Below are positions 1 through 10,649 of a stretch of DNA of 64,000 nt, piece after piece (the first letter of the stretch is position 1; each line of letters opens with the position of its first letter). The DNA comes from Trichobilharzia szidati (Eukaryota > Platyhelminthes > Trematoda > Strigeidida > Schistosomatidae). The DNA lies in assembly GCA_944472155.2 (NCBI GenBank), contig OX235274.1, forward strand, positions 33,354,052 to 33,418,051. Reading direction: 5' to 3'. The position numbers were made by a program, and so were the translations under genes. The notes beneath the pieces were generated by a model. It made no database searches. It was not told the DNA's origin and worked only from the letters and a program-made list of their open reading frames with translations.

Positions 1-1255
1 AGCTCTTACCATCATGTGTGGCGATATGACGCTTTAAGTGGGTTTTCCGGTGAAAGATTAGATCACATTGTCCTACAGGACAAGCATAGTTTTTGGGATG
101 CATTCTGTGAAACTCATCTCGGTGGTTTTTGAGATATTTCGGGGTACGGAATGCCCGATCACAACCATCTATGTCACACACATAAGGCTTCCGAGGGTTG
201 TGTACATCTGCGTGATACTTCAAACGCAACTTTGTCTTGAATACTCTGCCACACTCACTACACCGATAGGTGTTATACTGAGTTACAATACAGTCGTGAT
301 CCCGAAGAAGATCCTCATTTGTAAAAGATCGAGTGCAGCCTTCACAGCGATATTCTTGACAGCTATCAACAGTGTGCATTGATTCTATATGCTTAAATAA
401 GTTCTTGCCATACTGTGTAGAATAAGGACACTGATCACACTGGTGTCGTTTAATACTTTGATTTAAGTGCTTTTTCATATGGCTTCGAAGGGAAGACCGG
501 TTTGCATAAACAACATGACAAACTTCACAAACGCAAGCTTGATTGTCTCCAACTTCATTGTAACATACATCAGTCGAATGAATTAAATTAGATGAATTAA
601 GAGATTGACCATATGTGTATGTGGATGGAATTTCACTAGACTTACATGATAAAGAATTTGATGAATGTGCATATACAGATACATCTGGTATTTCATGTTG
701 CGAAATCGGTCCAGAAACATTTGTGCTTGTTCCCAAAATGGTATTTGGTGGGGAAAGATTATGTTTAGAAGTAATGGATGTGCCCAGGGAAGCGGAACTA
801 CTGCAAGGGGTAGGGGAGTCAGCAGCAGAAAACTGGTGAGAACGGTATTCAGGAGGTGTTAGACTGCTATCCATCAGCTCAGAAGGTCCACTTGACTTTC
901 CATGAATAGAAAGTGAACCATTATTAGGTGTATTATCCGGTGGCACGTTTGTGGCATATATTCCTGGAATAGGATGCTGATCTATTATCTGAACTGGAGA
1001 ATGGGTATGATGTTTTATAGGAGTAGCATATCTATCAAGTTGCTTTAAGCGCTCCTTTAGTATTGGATTGTCAGCCAGCCGCTTATCATCATCGCTTGAG
1101 TCATCCTCAATGTCTGTGGAGGTATCTGACTCTGAATCCGACTCATAATCCTGAACATTTTTGAGTGGCTTCTGAACAAGAGTCGAGTTTGTACCTTCGG
1201 CAATATTTCCCACAATTTGTGAAGGAACGACACCAGAAGTTGCAATGCTTGACAT
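1..1255 (-). CDS. C2H2 zinc-finger protein, 5' coding exon (3' partial)
   Basis: An uninterrupted minus-strand reading frame starts at the ATG at 1255-1253 and runs to the window edge (418 codons visible). Residues 30-60 are acidic (SDSESDTSTDIEDDSSDDD). Residues 60-235 are Ser/Pro/Thr-rich and probably disordered. Six finger units follow: C243/C246/H259/H263; C273/C276/H289/H294; C304/C307/H320 with no second His at the usual place; C332/C335/H348/H352; C360/C365/H378/H383; and C392/C397/H410/H414. The x4 spacing in the last two cysteine pairs resembles GLI/ZIC-type fingers. The likely role is a sequence-specific nuclear DNA-binding protein. A good splice donor (G|GTAAGA) lies at 10/9, so this exon may end there in phase 1 and continue outside the window. 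I do not recognise a specific orthologue. An internal stop is absent and codon use is host-like, so I take it as a live gene rather than a repeat. Confidence 0.88.
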   Translation of the reverse strand, partial: MSSIATSGVVPSQIVGNIAEGTNSTLVQKPLKNVQDYESDSESDTSTDIEDDSSDDDKRLADNPILKERLKQLDRYATPIKHHTHSPVQIIDQHPIPGIYATNVPPDNTPNNGSLSIHGKSSGPSELMDSSLTPPEYRSHQFSAADSPTPCSSSASLGTSITSKHNLSPPNTILGTSTNVSGPISQHEIPDVSVYAHSSNSLSCKSSEIPSTYTYGQSLNSSNLIHSTDVCYNEVGDNQACVCEVCHVVYANRSSLRSHMKKHLNQSIKRHQCDQCPYSTQYGKNLFKHIESMHTVDSCQEYRCEGCTRSFTNEDLLRDHDCIVTQYNTYRCSECGRVFKTKLRLKYHADVHNPRKPYVCDIDGCDRAFRTPKYLKNHRDEFHRMHPKNYACPVGQCDLIFHRKTHLKRHIATHDGKS

Positions 1256-3289
1256 TTTCGGGGAGATTAATCAATTTTACCTATATCCGCTCAGTGAGGC
1301 AACATGGGCAGGTCGGTAAATCCATAAGAGAGCTACGAATAAATAAGGTATTTATTGACATGTGAAAAGTGTTGAAAGTAGGGTCGAGAACTCAACAAAT
1401 CTACAATAGCTCCGCTATAAACGATTGACCTTGTCAACGACCCCTTCAATATCCAATGGCCTACTTGCAAGTTAGTATAAATCCAGTTGATATTTTGAAT
1501 ACATTTTCCGGTCATTTAAGTGAAAACCCCTGGCCTTAAGTGAATTTCTGCTTATCTAGAAGATAAAGAGAACTTGGTTAAATTATGAGGGAAGTTTAGT
1601 GTATTTACTTCATAGCTGTGTTGACTGGAATCAGTATTTTCACCAGTAATTCGTTCGGCAGGGTTATAAAAACTGAAATAAGGCCGATGAATTTACCAGC
1701 AGTCAAAAGGTTTCCAAGAAGATTAAGGAGAATCCAATAAACAGATAGATGAATGCAAAAAAAAAACAAAGCGAACGTAAAGGTGGAAAGCAAGGTGTAA
1801 TATTGGTGGGGATACTGCCATTGGAATTAAGTTGGTAGCAGTTGCCATTTGAAGTGAATGCTGGAACTTTGGCTCAGTCTGGTCATGCTGGTAGTACTTT
1901 ACTACTGGGAGATTATCTAGCTCCTGTATTAAGCTTCCATTTGAGGCTGTACTGTGTAGGGCGATGAGCTCCACGACTGCAAGTCCTAGAATAAAGGACC
2001 AGGATGTCCCTAGGATTTTAGTCTCTTCATATGATATCCTTCGTGACTATCCACCTCACACTTCCAATAACGTATATATTTGCAATGTTTGATGTAAACC
2101 ATATTGGTCTTACCATGGAAACAATGATGTTTTCGATTAAAATATGGCTTTGCTGAAACATTGGTGCCCAGGTAGGTAAGATAAAAAGAGTATCACAGTA
2201 CTTCGAATAAAAATGATCGCAAAGTACTTGAGTGATATTTCAGTGAGAAGTGGCTTCAAATGTCTGAAAGGTTAGAACCTGTGGGACTTGCTAACCTATA
2301 AGATGTCTCACGAATTTCTGTAGGGCCTATGGGGTAATATCTTGACGAACAAGCTGAACAAGCTTGTAGATGGTAGGAGCAAGAGTAGTTTTAGATCTGT
2401 ACAACACTTATTGTTTTTTGGTAGCGATACACGCCCATGTTTCATTCTCGAGCTGTCAAAAATGCATGTTCCTACCCTACAGATTGGAGCGATTCACATT
2501 TGTGACCACCACCACATCTGCTTATCAGCATACACCACCCTGCCTCCTTTCTGATGTTAAGCTTTGAGATTTTCCGCAGTAACTGTAGTTGTGGCGTCGG
2601 ACTTCTTTGAGCTCATCTCAATCATACAGTGTGCTGCACATTAATGGCTTTCATGACAAATGCTTCCCATTAGGGCAACGGACACATCGATACCAGAGGA
2701 CATTCTTGGCAGTATCACCTTAATACATGTATACATGTTTATAAGTAGTTATTACAGTTGACCGGGAAATTAAGATTCCCATGAAAATCATAAAGTGTAG
2801 GAGCAGTTAGTCCCATGGCTACCAAGTTATGGTCTATTTAGCAGAGTGAAATGAGTAGCGGAACTATAATTGATAAAATTATGTCAAATGATCCTGAGTA
2901 AAACACCTGGTTAGCAGAACTTGTTATGCTAAATTTTCGTCACCGATTTTCATGTGGTATGCGTCAGACATTGTAAAGTAACTCTTCAACTCATGTTATG
3001 TTAAAAATAGTAAGAAATGCTATAAAATTACATATTTTACAGAAGTATATGAAAAAGGTAGCTATTGACTGAGTAAAGTCAGCTAAGCACAAAAGTAGCA
3101 GATTGTATTATTAACTGTGTATATATGTAAAATATTAAAATGCGTGGTTTCGATAGTTACTTATACCAACACAACTTGGTGAAGATTATAGAGGATAGAA
3201 AGTAAGGAAATTAGTTAAACGTTGGCTGTGTAAGTAGTAGAGTCGAGTTATACGTACGTGACTATACTGAAGAATAGACTGGTTTTCAA
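1256..3289. other. 5' flank of the zinc-finger gene, no gene recognised
   Basis: This stretch should hold the 5' UTR and promoter of the minus-strand zinc-finger gene. I see no recognisable reverse transcriptase, tRNA-like head or convincing exon. A minus-strand open stretch near 1974-1723 has ordinary-looking composition but no start context, splice sites or family resemblance, so it is not called. Confidence 0.4.
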
Positions 3290-4790
3290 TTTCCGTTCTA
3301 ACGACAGTTGTGGTCTTTTAGACGAGCTAGGGCGGACATGTTAGTGTGTCTTTCTAGGCTCCGTTTGAACCCATAAGAGTTTTCAAAATAACTAACTTAC
3401 GATGGTAGTTGGTTCCAAACAGTTCAATATTTAATGGTGAAAAAGTTTGCCCTAATGGATTTTCTGTGGTTAGTCACCTTGAGAAAATAGTCGTGGTTTC
3501 GCTGCTTATATGAATAAGTATTTGCTGACGTCATGGATGAGTCACTGTAACAATGTTTCCCAATGACTTTGAAGAGTAGAAATAAGTTTTATTTCACTTT
3601 CCTTAACCACAGAGATTACAATTTCAGTCATACACAACTGTCAACATATTCTACTTGCTGGTCAAACCCCATTACGCGTTTCATGAGGAATCTCTGATTA
3701 CTTTCGGCTTCCTTTCGGTCTGCAGACCCTAGGTTACCATATCGGAGAGAACAATATTCAACTTTGTGGTGAATACGTGTCTTATATGTAGCTAATTTTG
3801 CTTCTAGAGTGTAAAAGTCTCGCAGAACAAAGCCAGTGATTCGTTTACAGTCAGGTACTACCTTATTTACATGATCAGAAGGGGTTAAATCTGAATATGT
3901 TATCCCAAATTTCCTGACTATGTCCAGTCCTGAGGGGAGGTTACTGTACAAAAATAAACACACGCTTGGTTTCCAACGTCTAAAGTGGGCTATGCCGCGC
4001 TTGTCTGGGTTGAGAGTCAGTCGCCACGTTTGCTCCAAGCTGTTTAGGTCGTGGTGGATCTTACTTTCAACGCTCATGTCATCGTACCCACAATTATACA
4101 CTATCTCGAGACCATGCGCAAAGAGGCGCAGCTTGCCATACTTGACCGCAAGCTGCGTTATCTGTGAATAAGGTGGATAGAATAGGGCTTGGAACGCTAC
4201 CTTGTATTACACCGCTAGTTATTGGCTTAGGTGTAGACAGCTGATGGTTGATTTTGACTAATTGTTCTCTTTCCGTCACACAAGATGTTTTCCACGTGAG
4301 AAGTTTGTAGTGACCCGTTTTATTACTCATCATCGCAGTATACTTTCACTATGTAATTGTACTTTGATTTGTTTATTACTCTAAATCTTGCATGTTAACA
4401 ATTGATACTTTTGTGCTCGCTCGATTTTTGAATTTTGATTGCTGCAATAATACACTATCGTATTCCTTCGCAAGTGCCTTTTGAATTACGTTGTGGACGT
4501 CGAGTAATCGCAACGTTAGGTCACAATTATAAACGCGAAGAAGTACTAAGCAGCACAACAAGCTTTCCAGTTATTCTTTAGGACTGGAGTTTTGTTAGGA
4601 GTCTGCTATTCGGGACTTGACCAAGGACTTTGCTAACGCTGAGAATTAAAGTCAGCACTCAATGCTCATTATCCACGCATTCTGTCATATGGTCGAGGGC
4701 GTTGATATGGCATATCCCCTGTTTGAAGTGGCGCCTCCAGCTTTACCTTGAGGACATTTGCGCGGTCTAGTTGATTTCAGTTTGGCTGGT
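3290..4790 (-). mobile_element. CR1-like non-LTR retrotransposon, reverse transcriptase 3' remnant
   Basis: Reading the minus strand, successive frames give a reverse-transcriptase series. Near 4700-4600 is a motif-A-like stretch (KVLGQVPNSRLLTKLQS). Then comes TSGVIQGSV with a degenerate downstream region (4250-4200). A decayed YxDD region follows (YNCGYDDMSVESK, near 4090), then NSLEQTWRLTLNPDK and the CR1 thumb (TKRVMGFDQQ), and finally FLKVTNHRKSIRANFF near 3480. Several frameshifts and stops show it is dead. The order of motifs and the C-terminal thumb fit the CR1/SR1-like group of schistosome elements. It is 5' truncated, as is usual for LINEs, and is interrupted by the separate insert at 4306-4560. 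Confidence 0.8.
4306..4560 (-). mobile_element. 255-bp MITE-like insert inside the CR1-like reverse transcriptase
   Basis: The reverse-transcriptase frame reads RITGKL up to 4561 and resumes as LLTWKT just below 4306, so these 255 bp are an insertion. Its ends are near-inverted (TGTTGTG and TGTAGTG, each read inward). A second copy at 59536-59783 differs at only about nine positions by eye over roughly 240 bp. It contains a short coding-like stretch (NVIQKALAKEYDSVLLQQSK) of unknown meaning. No convincing target-site duplication is visible, so the class is uncertain. Confidence 0.6.
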
Positions 4791-5115
4791 TTGTTTCGTT
4801 TGATCTAGGTAGCTGCATTTGACGTGATTCTGGTTTTTATTTGGCTTGACCTGTGTTGATTTTGTTAAGAATAGTCGTCAAAGGCTGTCTCTAAGCTTGA
4901 AGGCAGTTATCGTGCATGAGGATGCCTGAGAATGTGTTTCATGTAAAAATTATAGGGTGCACCTAAAATCCTTGGTGTTAACTCCTGTTTGTGGCGTCTC
5001 AATGATTTCTGCAGAGCTTCGTTTTATCACTTGTGTCCATATTTGTCGTTCCACAGTTGCAACCAATAACTCTTTCACTAATTAATAATGGTTAATCATG
5101 TGAAATACCACGAAC
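4791..5115. other. Intergenic, nothing recognised
   Basis: AT-rich sequence between two retroelement remnants. I see no gene, RNA or repeat family in it. Confidence 0.4.
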
Positions 5116-5134
5116 TCAGACACCCGTTAGCCTA

Positions 5135-5629
5135 ATGACTGATGGCACATGTGTGCTTGCAACAACGAGCAACACAACTCCCACAAAATATGGAAGTGAG
5201 TCACACAGCTTGCCAATACACCGTAAGCGTCGAACTGCTACGTCACTACCATCTACTGTGGCTGGAACTGACGGCAAAAGTATGCTGACAACTAGTAGTA
5301 GCACCGCTTCTACGAACTCAGCACCTGGCCCTGACATAGACCTCTTCACTTCACCTTATGCACGGCACGTGGCACACAGAACTTCAGACACCAAGTCCAG
5401 CTTCAACACTTACTTCAGAAATAGAACGACTAAAGCTGTATGTAGAAGAGCTGAAGACTGAGATGCGGGATATAAGGTGTAGTAAGGCTATGAATGCAGG
5501 ATGTTCAGGAAATTTGGCCAGCATATCTGAACCATCAACAAAGACTGGTGACATGAAATCAAAGATTTGTGAACTTACACCTCTGAGCATCCTGACCAGA
5601 GCCATAAACTCCGGCGAACTTGACACATA
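5135..5629 (+). pseudogene. ORF1-like remnant with coiled coil
   Basis: The first frame (5135-5461) is Ser/Thr-rich and starts at ATG 5135. A second overlapping frame continues to 5629 and holds a heptad-like segment (SEIERLKLYVEELKTEMRDI), consistent with the coiled coil of a LINE ORF1 RNA-binding chaperone. A frameshift near 5400 is needed to join the two frames. No zinc knuckle is seen. Confidence 0.45.
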
Positions 5630-5719
5630 ATCGGTAACCAAGGTAGACATCCTAATCAGCTTCATCACAACAGTGATGAATCGACCTCGGCCCCATTGGA
5701 TGCAGTAAAACAATCCAAC

Positions 5720-6150
5720 ATGACCTAATTTAGTTTTCGTATCCACAATCAAATTTTCTTCCCATTATAAAATTACAATTAGACTGCTGGAAAAATCGGA
5801 ATAAATATATCAATGATCTCAACATTATACTTCAACGAACATTAACTCAAGGATGCTGTTCACAACAAAGTTACATAGGAGAATTGACTTCAAGCTTTAT
5901 TTTTCCCAGATATTTGTATTACATTCATCTGATGTCTGGGCTTTTTGTTAATGCGAAGACAATATTTCTATATCTCTTTATATGTTACACAGACAGACTA
6001 TTTTGCAGACTGTTCCGAAGACTGCAATGTCAGAAAGAACAAACAGACCGTAAATTCAACATACATCGAAATATGTGTAATTTATATAAAAACTTATCCA
6101 TGCCTGTACAATTGGTATGTTCCTGCATAAACAGGAATAAATAAATATTA
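5720..6150 (+). mobile_element. Nested LINE 3'-tail fragment
   Basis: AT-rich block ending with a tail (gcctgtacaat followed by ATT-rich sequence) that resembles the tails at 16845-16928 and 18420-18520. It interrupts the ORF1 region of the host element. Confidence 0.4.
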
Positions 6151-6767
6151 CTATTATATATTACAATATGCCAAGTCACACTAAAGCCCACACTTATGGC
6201 TGGAGGAGCAACACTATCACGCAAAATGGTACAAGTGGCAACTCTCAGAGCTCAGCTCCCAACCGCCCTGGACCTTCAAAGTACGATACTCAAACAAACT
6301 TTGACGGAATATACAGCACAAATCTGCTGGGAGTTAAACCATAGTGCAGCAATGCACGTAATGAAACCCATGTAAGGACACTTAGAATGTCTCCAAACAT
6401 TAAGCAGATTCATAAGTCATAGACATCACAAGATAACAATGACTTTTTATCCGCTACATCCCTGTCAGTGCTGACCAAACAACTGGTGGGGATGTTAACT
6501 CTTCTGAATCCATTCCACTAATGTCGGCTCCCTATCGGGAAGGAAACAGACACCGTCTAGTGCACACGCAGTTATTAATCACATCCAATGCTTGTACAAA
6601 CATAGGCCAAATAAAAATCCCTACCCATGTCTCCAACCTACCCAAGCGTAGAACTGATTCATCCCATAGTGAATCCAATAATAAAAGCCCACTATCCACT
6701 AAAAGAAGTAGATATTAACTAGATAGACATAAGTGAACATGGTACTGACACTAATTGTAACACAGGG

Positions 6768-8150
6768 TTGCCATGCCACCCGGAACCAGTGGATGCCGAA
6801 CCACACTTGAGCCTGATTAACGAGCTTAAATACTTCAAACATTACTTCAACTCTCAACTTTGCCTAATCCTTATTAGTGCTAGATCTATCCTTAGTAAAC
6901 TACGGATGCTCAGGGCACACACACTGGTATACAAACCCTCAAAAATTATTATTACTGACTCATGTCACTCCAATATACCAGACGAAGAGATAGGCATCGA
7001 TGAGCACACACACTTTCTATGTAACAGGAACAGTGATAAGGGAGAAGGCCGCCTAATGTACTTCCTGAACACACTTACTGCACTACAGCTAGAAAATAGT
7101 GAACTCAATGACATGCACGACACCCTGTGGGTCAACGTACACTTCAGAAATACCACACTACTATTAGGATGTATCTACAGAGTACCTGGCACCTTTAGTG
7201 ATTACGAAACTCAGCTCATTAATGCACTGGGGCAGGTATCCACTCTTCCATACGACCATAAGAACATATGTGGAGACTTCAACCTACCCGAAATCAACTG
7301 GGATTGATCAACAAGCCCAGCTAAATATGATAATCTCTTAGGTACACTGGGCATTTTCGGTTGGAAACAAACTGCCACTATATTTACTAGAAATGACAAC
7401 GTACTGGACTTTACATTCTGCCACGAGATAGGCCTCCCTTCAATCTTATTGGGTTCCAAGTTTTCAGGTAGTGACCACGAAACAGTGCTGTGTGCACTGC
7501 CTCTCCCAGTGAGTAGCAATATGACTTATTCCTCTACTTCTCAATAAATAACATACAGGAACTATTTTAAAGAATGCGGGCTTTCGTAGAATCAATGCTA
7601 AGATCCTCTGAATGGGGTGAATACTTCACTAGTGATGACCTCTCGAGAGCTCTGAGCATCTACCAGGACTCATACACGTACTTGGATGCTGCCATTCCAC
7701 TCCGAACACTAAAAGTTTCCCGACATAGAAAATCATTTGTAAAACCAAAGGATCGTACGAAACTAAAGAGACTCTCAACAAGTTACTTCAAACATCACGA
7801 CTTCGGCACATTGAGTTTAATAATTAACGCTCTTAGTTCCATCTTACAAGCTCAAGGATTGCGTATGAAGAACGAAGAACGCACCGCACTAGTCAGCTTT
7901 TCTAAAGTGTATGCTCTCACAGAAATCCTAAAGAAGCGAACGAATCGAAAAATCACAGCACTTCTCTCCTCATAGACAAAGGTAGGCTATAAAATGACAC
8001 TGCAGATATGTGTGAATTATTCAACGAAACATTTGCAACTAACTACCTTAAGCCTACAGTCCCATTGCTCTGTATACACCCTCCTGATGTGGAGCAACTT
8101 CCATTTTTACCAATACCAAAACAAATTATTGCTGCTGAATTCACTTATGC
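6768..8150 (+). pseudogene. AP-type endonuclease of a non-LTR retrotransposon, broken
   Basis: The exonuclease-endonuclease-phosphatase fold can be followed in one frame: LILISARSILSKL (the usual NARS motif), IITDSC where TETW is expected, LLGCIYRVPG, then CGDFNLPEINWD. One TGA at 7306 interrupts, and the same frame continues to GSDHETVLCALP, the SDH motif. After a TAA near 7545 and a +1 shift, the linker region (7574-7975) follows. In a live element this domain nicks target DNA for target-primed reverse transcription. The change at the TETW glutamate and the stops make activity very unlikely. Confidence 0.72.
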
Positions 8151-8160
8151 CAAAATTATG

Positions 8161-10500
8161 GTGAATTTTCATAGTTGCTGACCTTTTTCTCTTTAGTTTG
8201 TTGGAACCATCTGCTAACTGGTCATTCGATGGAGCACATCAGGAAATATGAAAGTATTGTGTTCACATTAACAAAAAAACTCAAGTATGTGTTGGACGGA
8301 TTACAAATACTTGGGAGAAAAATAAAGCTTGAAGTCATTTCCCCCATATAACTTTGGTGTGTAAGGCATCGAATCTTATTCTTGATTCATATCCAAATTG
8401 AGTATTGATTTAAAACAAGTGCCCCAATAGAGTTCTTGATATAATTCTCACTTACCTTTACTGCCCATCACTATATTCTAATATTCATGGATTTAAAACT
8501 GTAGAGCCTGAGGAAGAAGTTATCAAAAACAACTGTTCGCTCAAAGCCATCTTGTTCTGATTGCACTCTGGGGATTTTAAACTTACCCAAAGATAAGTTT
8601 GTCCTAGTAACTAGTTGCATTAGTTTGGATGACTAAATAAATATCGTCAGGCCTCAGATTCGTTTCCCAAACTCTGCAATTTTGTCACTCCTGGGACTTT
8701 CGGATAGTAATCATACACCATCTGTATGTGCTGTGGTAGAATAGAGGATTAACAGAAATTTAGTGTATTATTTAGATCGCCTTTAAAGTCAACATATTTT
8801 GTAAGTACATCCGAAGTTCGCTCATACCTGGTGATAGAGTCACACATAGATTGACCTAAAATATTATAGGAAGCTGTAAATTTAATGACTAAAGACTTTG
8901 ACTTAAGTCGAAATCATTCACAGTGTAACATCATAGTTTAGTTATTCGAAATAAGTTGTATGAATGGTGAACGTCAAACTGAATAGGTTAATGCACCTAG
9001 TTGGTGTCTTCGAGATGTTAGGAACCAGTAATTTACAATTATCGGAGATGTGACGTTTCTTCGCAGTGCAAAAGACATTGATTCATGAACATTTTCACTT
9101 CTTCTCATTCGTTTTCCCTCCTCTCATATTGTGTTTATTACTGTACTTTTTTTCTACTTTATATTTTGTGATCGCAGTGTAATCGAATAAGATTTTTTTA
9201 CTTGAGGTAAGCAAATCGTGTGTTACGGATTCCTATTCACTGCTGAGAGTAGGTAAGCGAAGAGATAGTATCAGTCTATGAAGTTATTGACTGTTGATTG
9301 GAGTCCTTTGGAGTAGTGTAAGTGTTATTATGGAGTGTTACTGATTTGTGAATGTCATTCAACCAAAGCTGTTTATTAGACGTTTCGTGTGATGTGGAAC
9401 AGCCTTATGTGCAGTAGCGTAGACGCATTCAAAACTCTTCTATATTATGATGATTCTAAGGCTCGATCATTTTAATTTCTATGTCATACTATGTAGTTTC
9501 ATATGCAAACATAATGTCAATCTGTGTATTAATTCTATTTGCTTATACATATGTAGCTCTATCAATAGAAACAGACACTCGTTTAACTTGTATTACCACG
9601 CACTACAATCTAACTAAATGGAAATATCTATCTTTCTAGAAAAGAGATTTTGGCTTTTTAACTGTATTTGCAGCAAACTTCTATTTGAGTTTTATCAGAA
9701 AACCAAAGATCCTCAACACAAAAGCCCTCAATCTTGATATGATCATAGTGATTTCAGGTGTATCAGCGTTACTGATAATAATTCTTGGTAATGATAAAAT
9801 CCAACAAGCATTAGGCTTTTAAGGTGTGTCGTATATCGAACTGTTTCCTTTTTGAAGTTGATGTGGGTTGTGGTAGTGGTTGAAGCTATGTGGTTCGAAA
9901 GTTGTCTCTGGAAACGTTTTTATATTTAGTTTCGAAAATAACTGTTGTATATTTACTGTTCAGAAGTCTTCCTTGGATCCAGACTCACTGTATTATGCAT
10001 GATGTATGTACCGTATTTCTTATTATCGCATGACGGGACAGAGCAATGGGTACACTAGAGCGCTACAGAATGCACTAGGTAGAGAAAAATGATAGTTATG
10101 TGGAGTTGTGAAAGGAAATCTGCTGTTAGATTTTTAATGATATGAATGAAGTTTCAACAGGTTTTATCACAAATCTATATCTGATAGAAGACGAAAAGCT
10201 GCGCGTGTGCACTACTAAGCAGTGCAAGTTTTTTATTCTCCATTTTGTTAGTCACTATCTCCCTGCCTTCTTCCGACTAACTGAGAACATTCCCTGTGTC
10301 ACTCAAACACCTGCAAGAAGGTCCATGCAATGAATGCGTCACTAGCATAAATGAAAGCTATTCTTTAGAAGTTACTTCGTCACTTCCTTTGTATGACCCC
10401 ATGAAGTGAAAAAGCAACAGGTTTCCCTATTTTTTATTATTACGAGTTGAATTTCTACAAGTTTTTTGTATGCAGACACTATAGTGGTCTCACTTCACGA
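8161..10500. other. Long AT-rich gap, no gene recognised
   Basis: I find no exon-like frame, tRNA-like box A/B pair or clear transposon protein. A short stretch near 8500-8560 faintly resembles the 5' region of the Penelope-like elements further right (compare 14519-14560), but not well enough to call. Confidence 0.35.
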
Positions 10501-10510
10501 TGATAGTATG

Positions 10511-10640
10511 TTTATTTATCAAGTGTTGGTTTGCAGGAATTTGATTGGTTGCAGGATTGATCACTAACTGATATCAGTTGGAGAACCATTGGAAAACAAC
10601 CAGGAAGTACTGGACAGACACTTGCTGCTGAAGAGTCCAG
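10511..10640 (-). repeat. Family C repeat arm, partial
   Basis: Matches the tail of family C in reverse orientation: a ttggtttgcagg end, then ctaactgatatcagtt, gagaaccattggaaaac and gtactggacag. The tRNA-like head is missing. Confidence 0.65.
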
Positions 10641-10649
10641 TATGATTCA

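Larger units (their letters stand above)
5116..8160 (+). mobile_element. Non-LTR retrotransposon, 5' two-thirds (ORF1 and endonuclease remnants)
   Basis: The plus strand carries an ORF1-like region (5135-5630), an AT-rich stretch with a LINE-type 3' tail (about 5720-6150) that is probably a nested insertion, and more ORF1-like sequence (6160-6720). An endonuclease domain plus linker follows (6768-8150). Reverse-transcriptase motifs are absent, so the element has lost its 3' part. This is unusual for LINEs, which are normally 5' truncated, and points to later deletion or rearrangement. It is a CR1/Jockey-type layout. The family assignment is inferred. Confidence 0.7.

Noticed and set aside
1723..1974. 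Minus-strand open stretch upstream of the zinc-finger gene as an extra exon
   Set aside because: Plausible composition, but no supporting splice sites or family similarity; the zinc-finger start at 1255 needs no upstream coding exon.
10142..10333. Small plus-strand frame in the 8.2-10.5 kb gap
   Set aside because: 63 codons, no domain, no splice context; expected by chance at this length.
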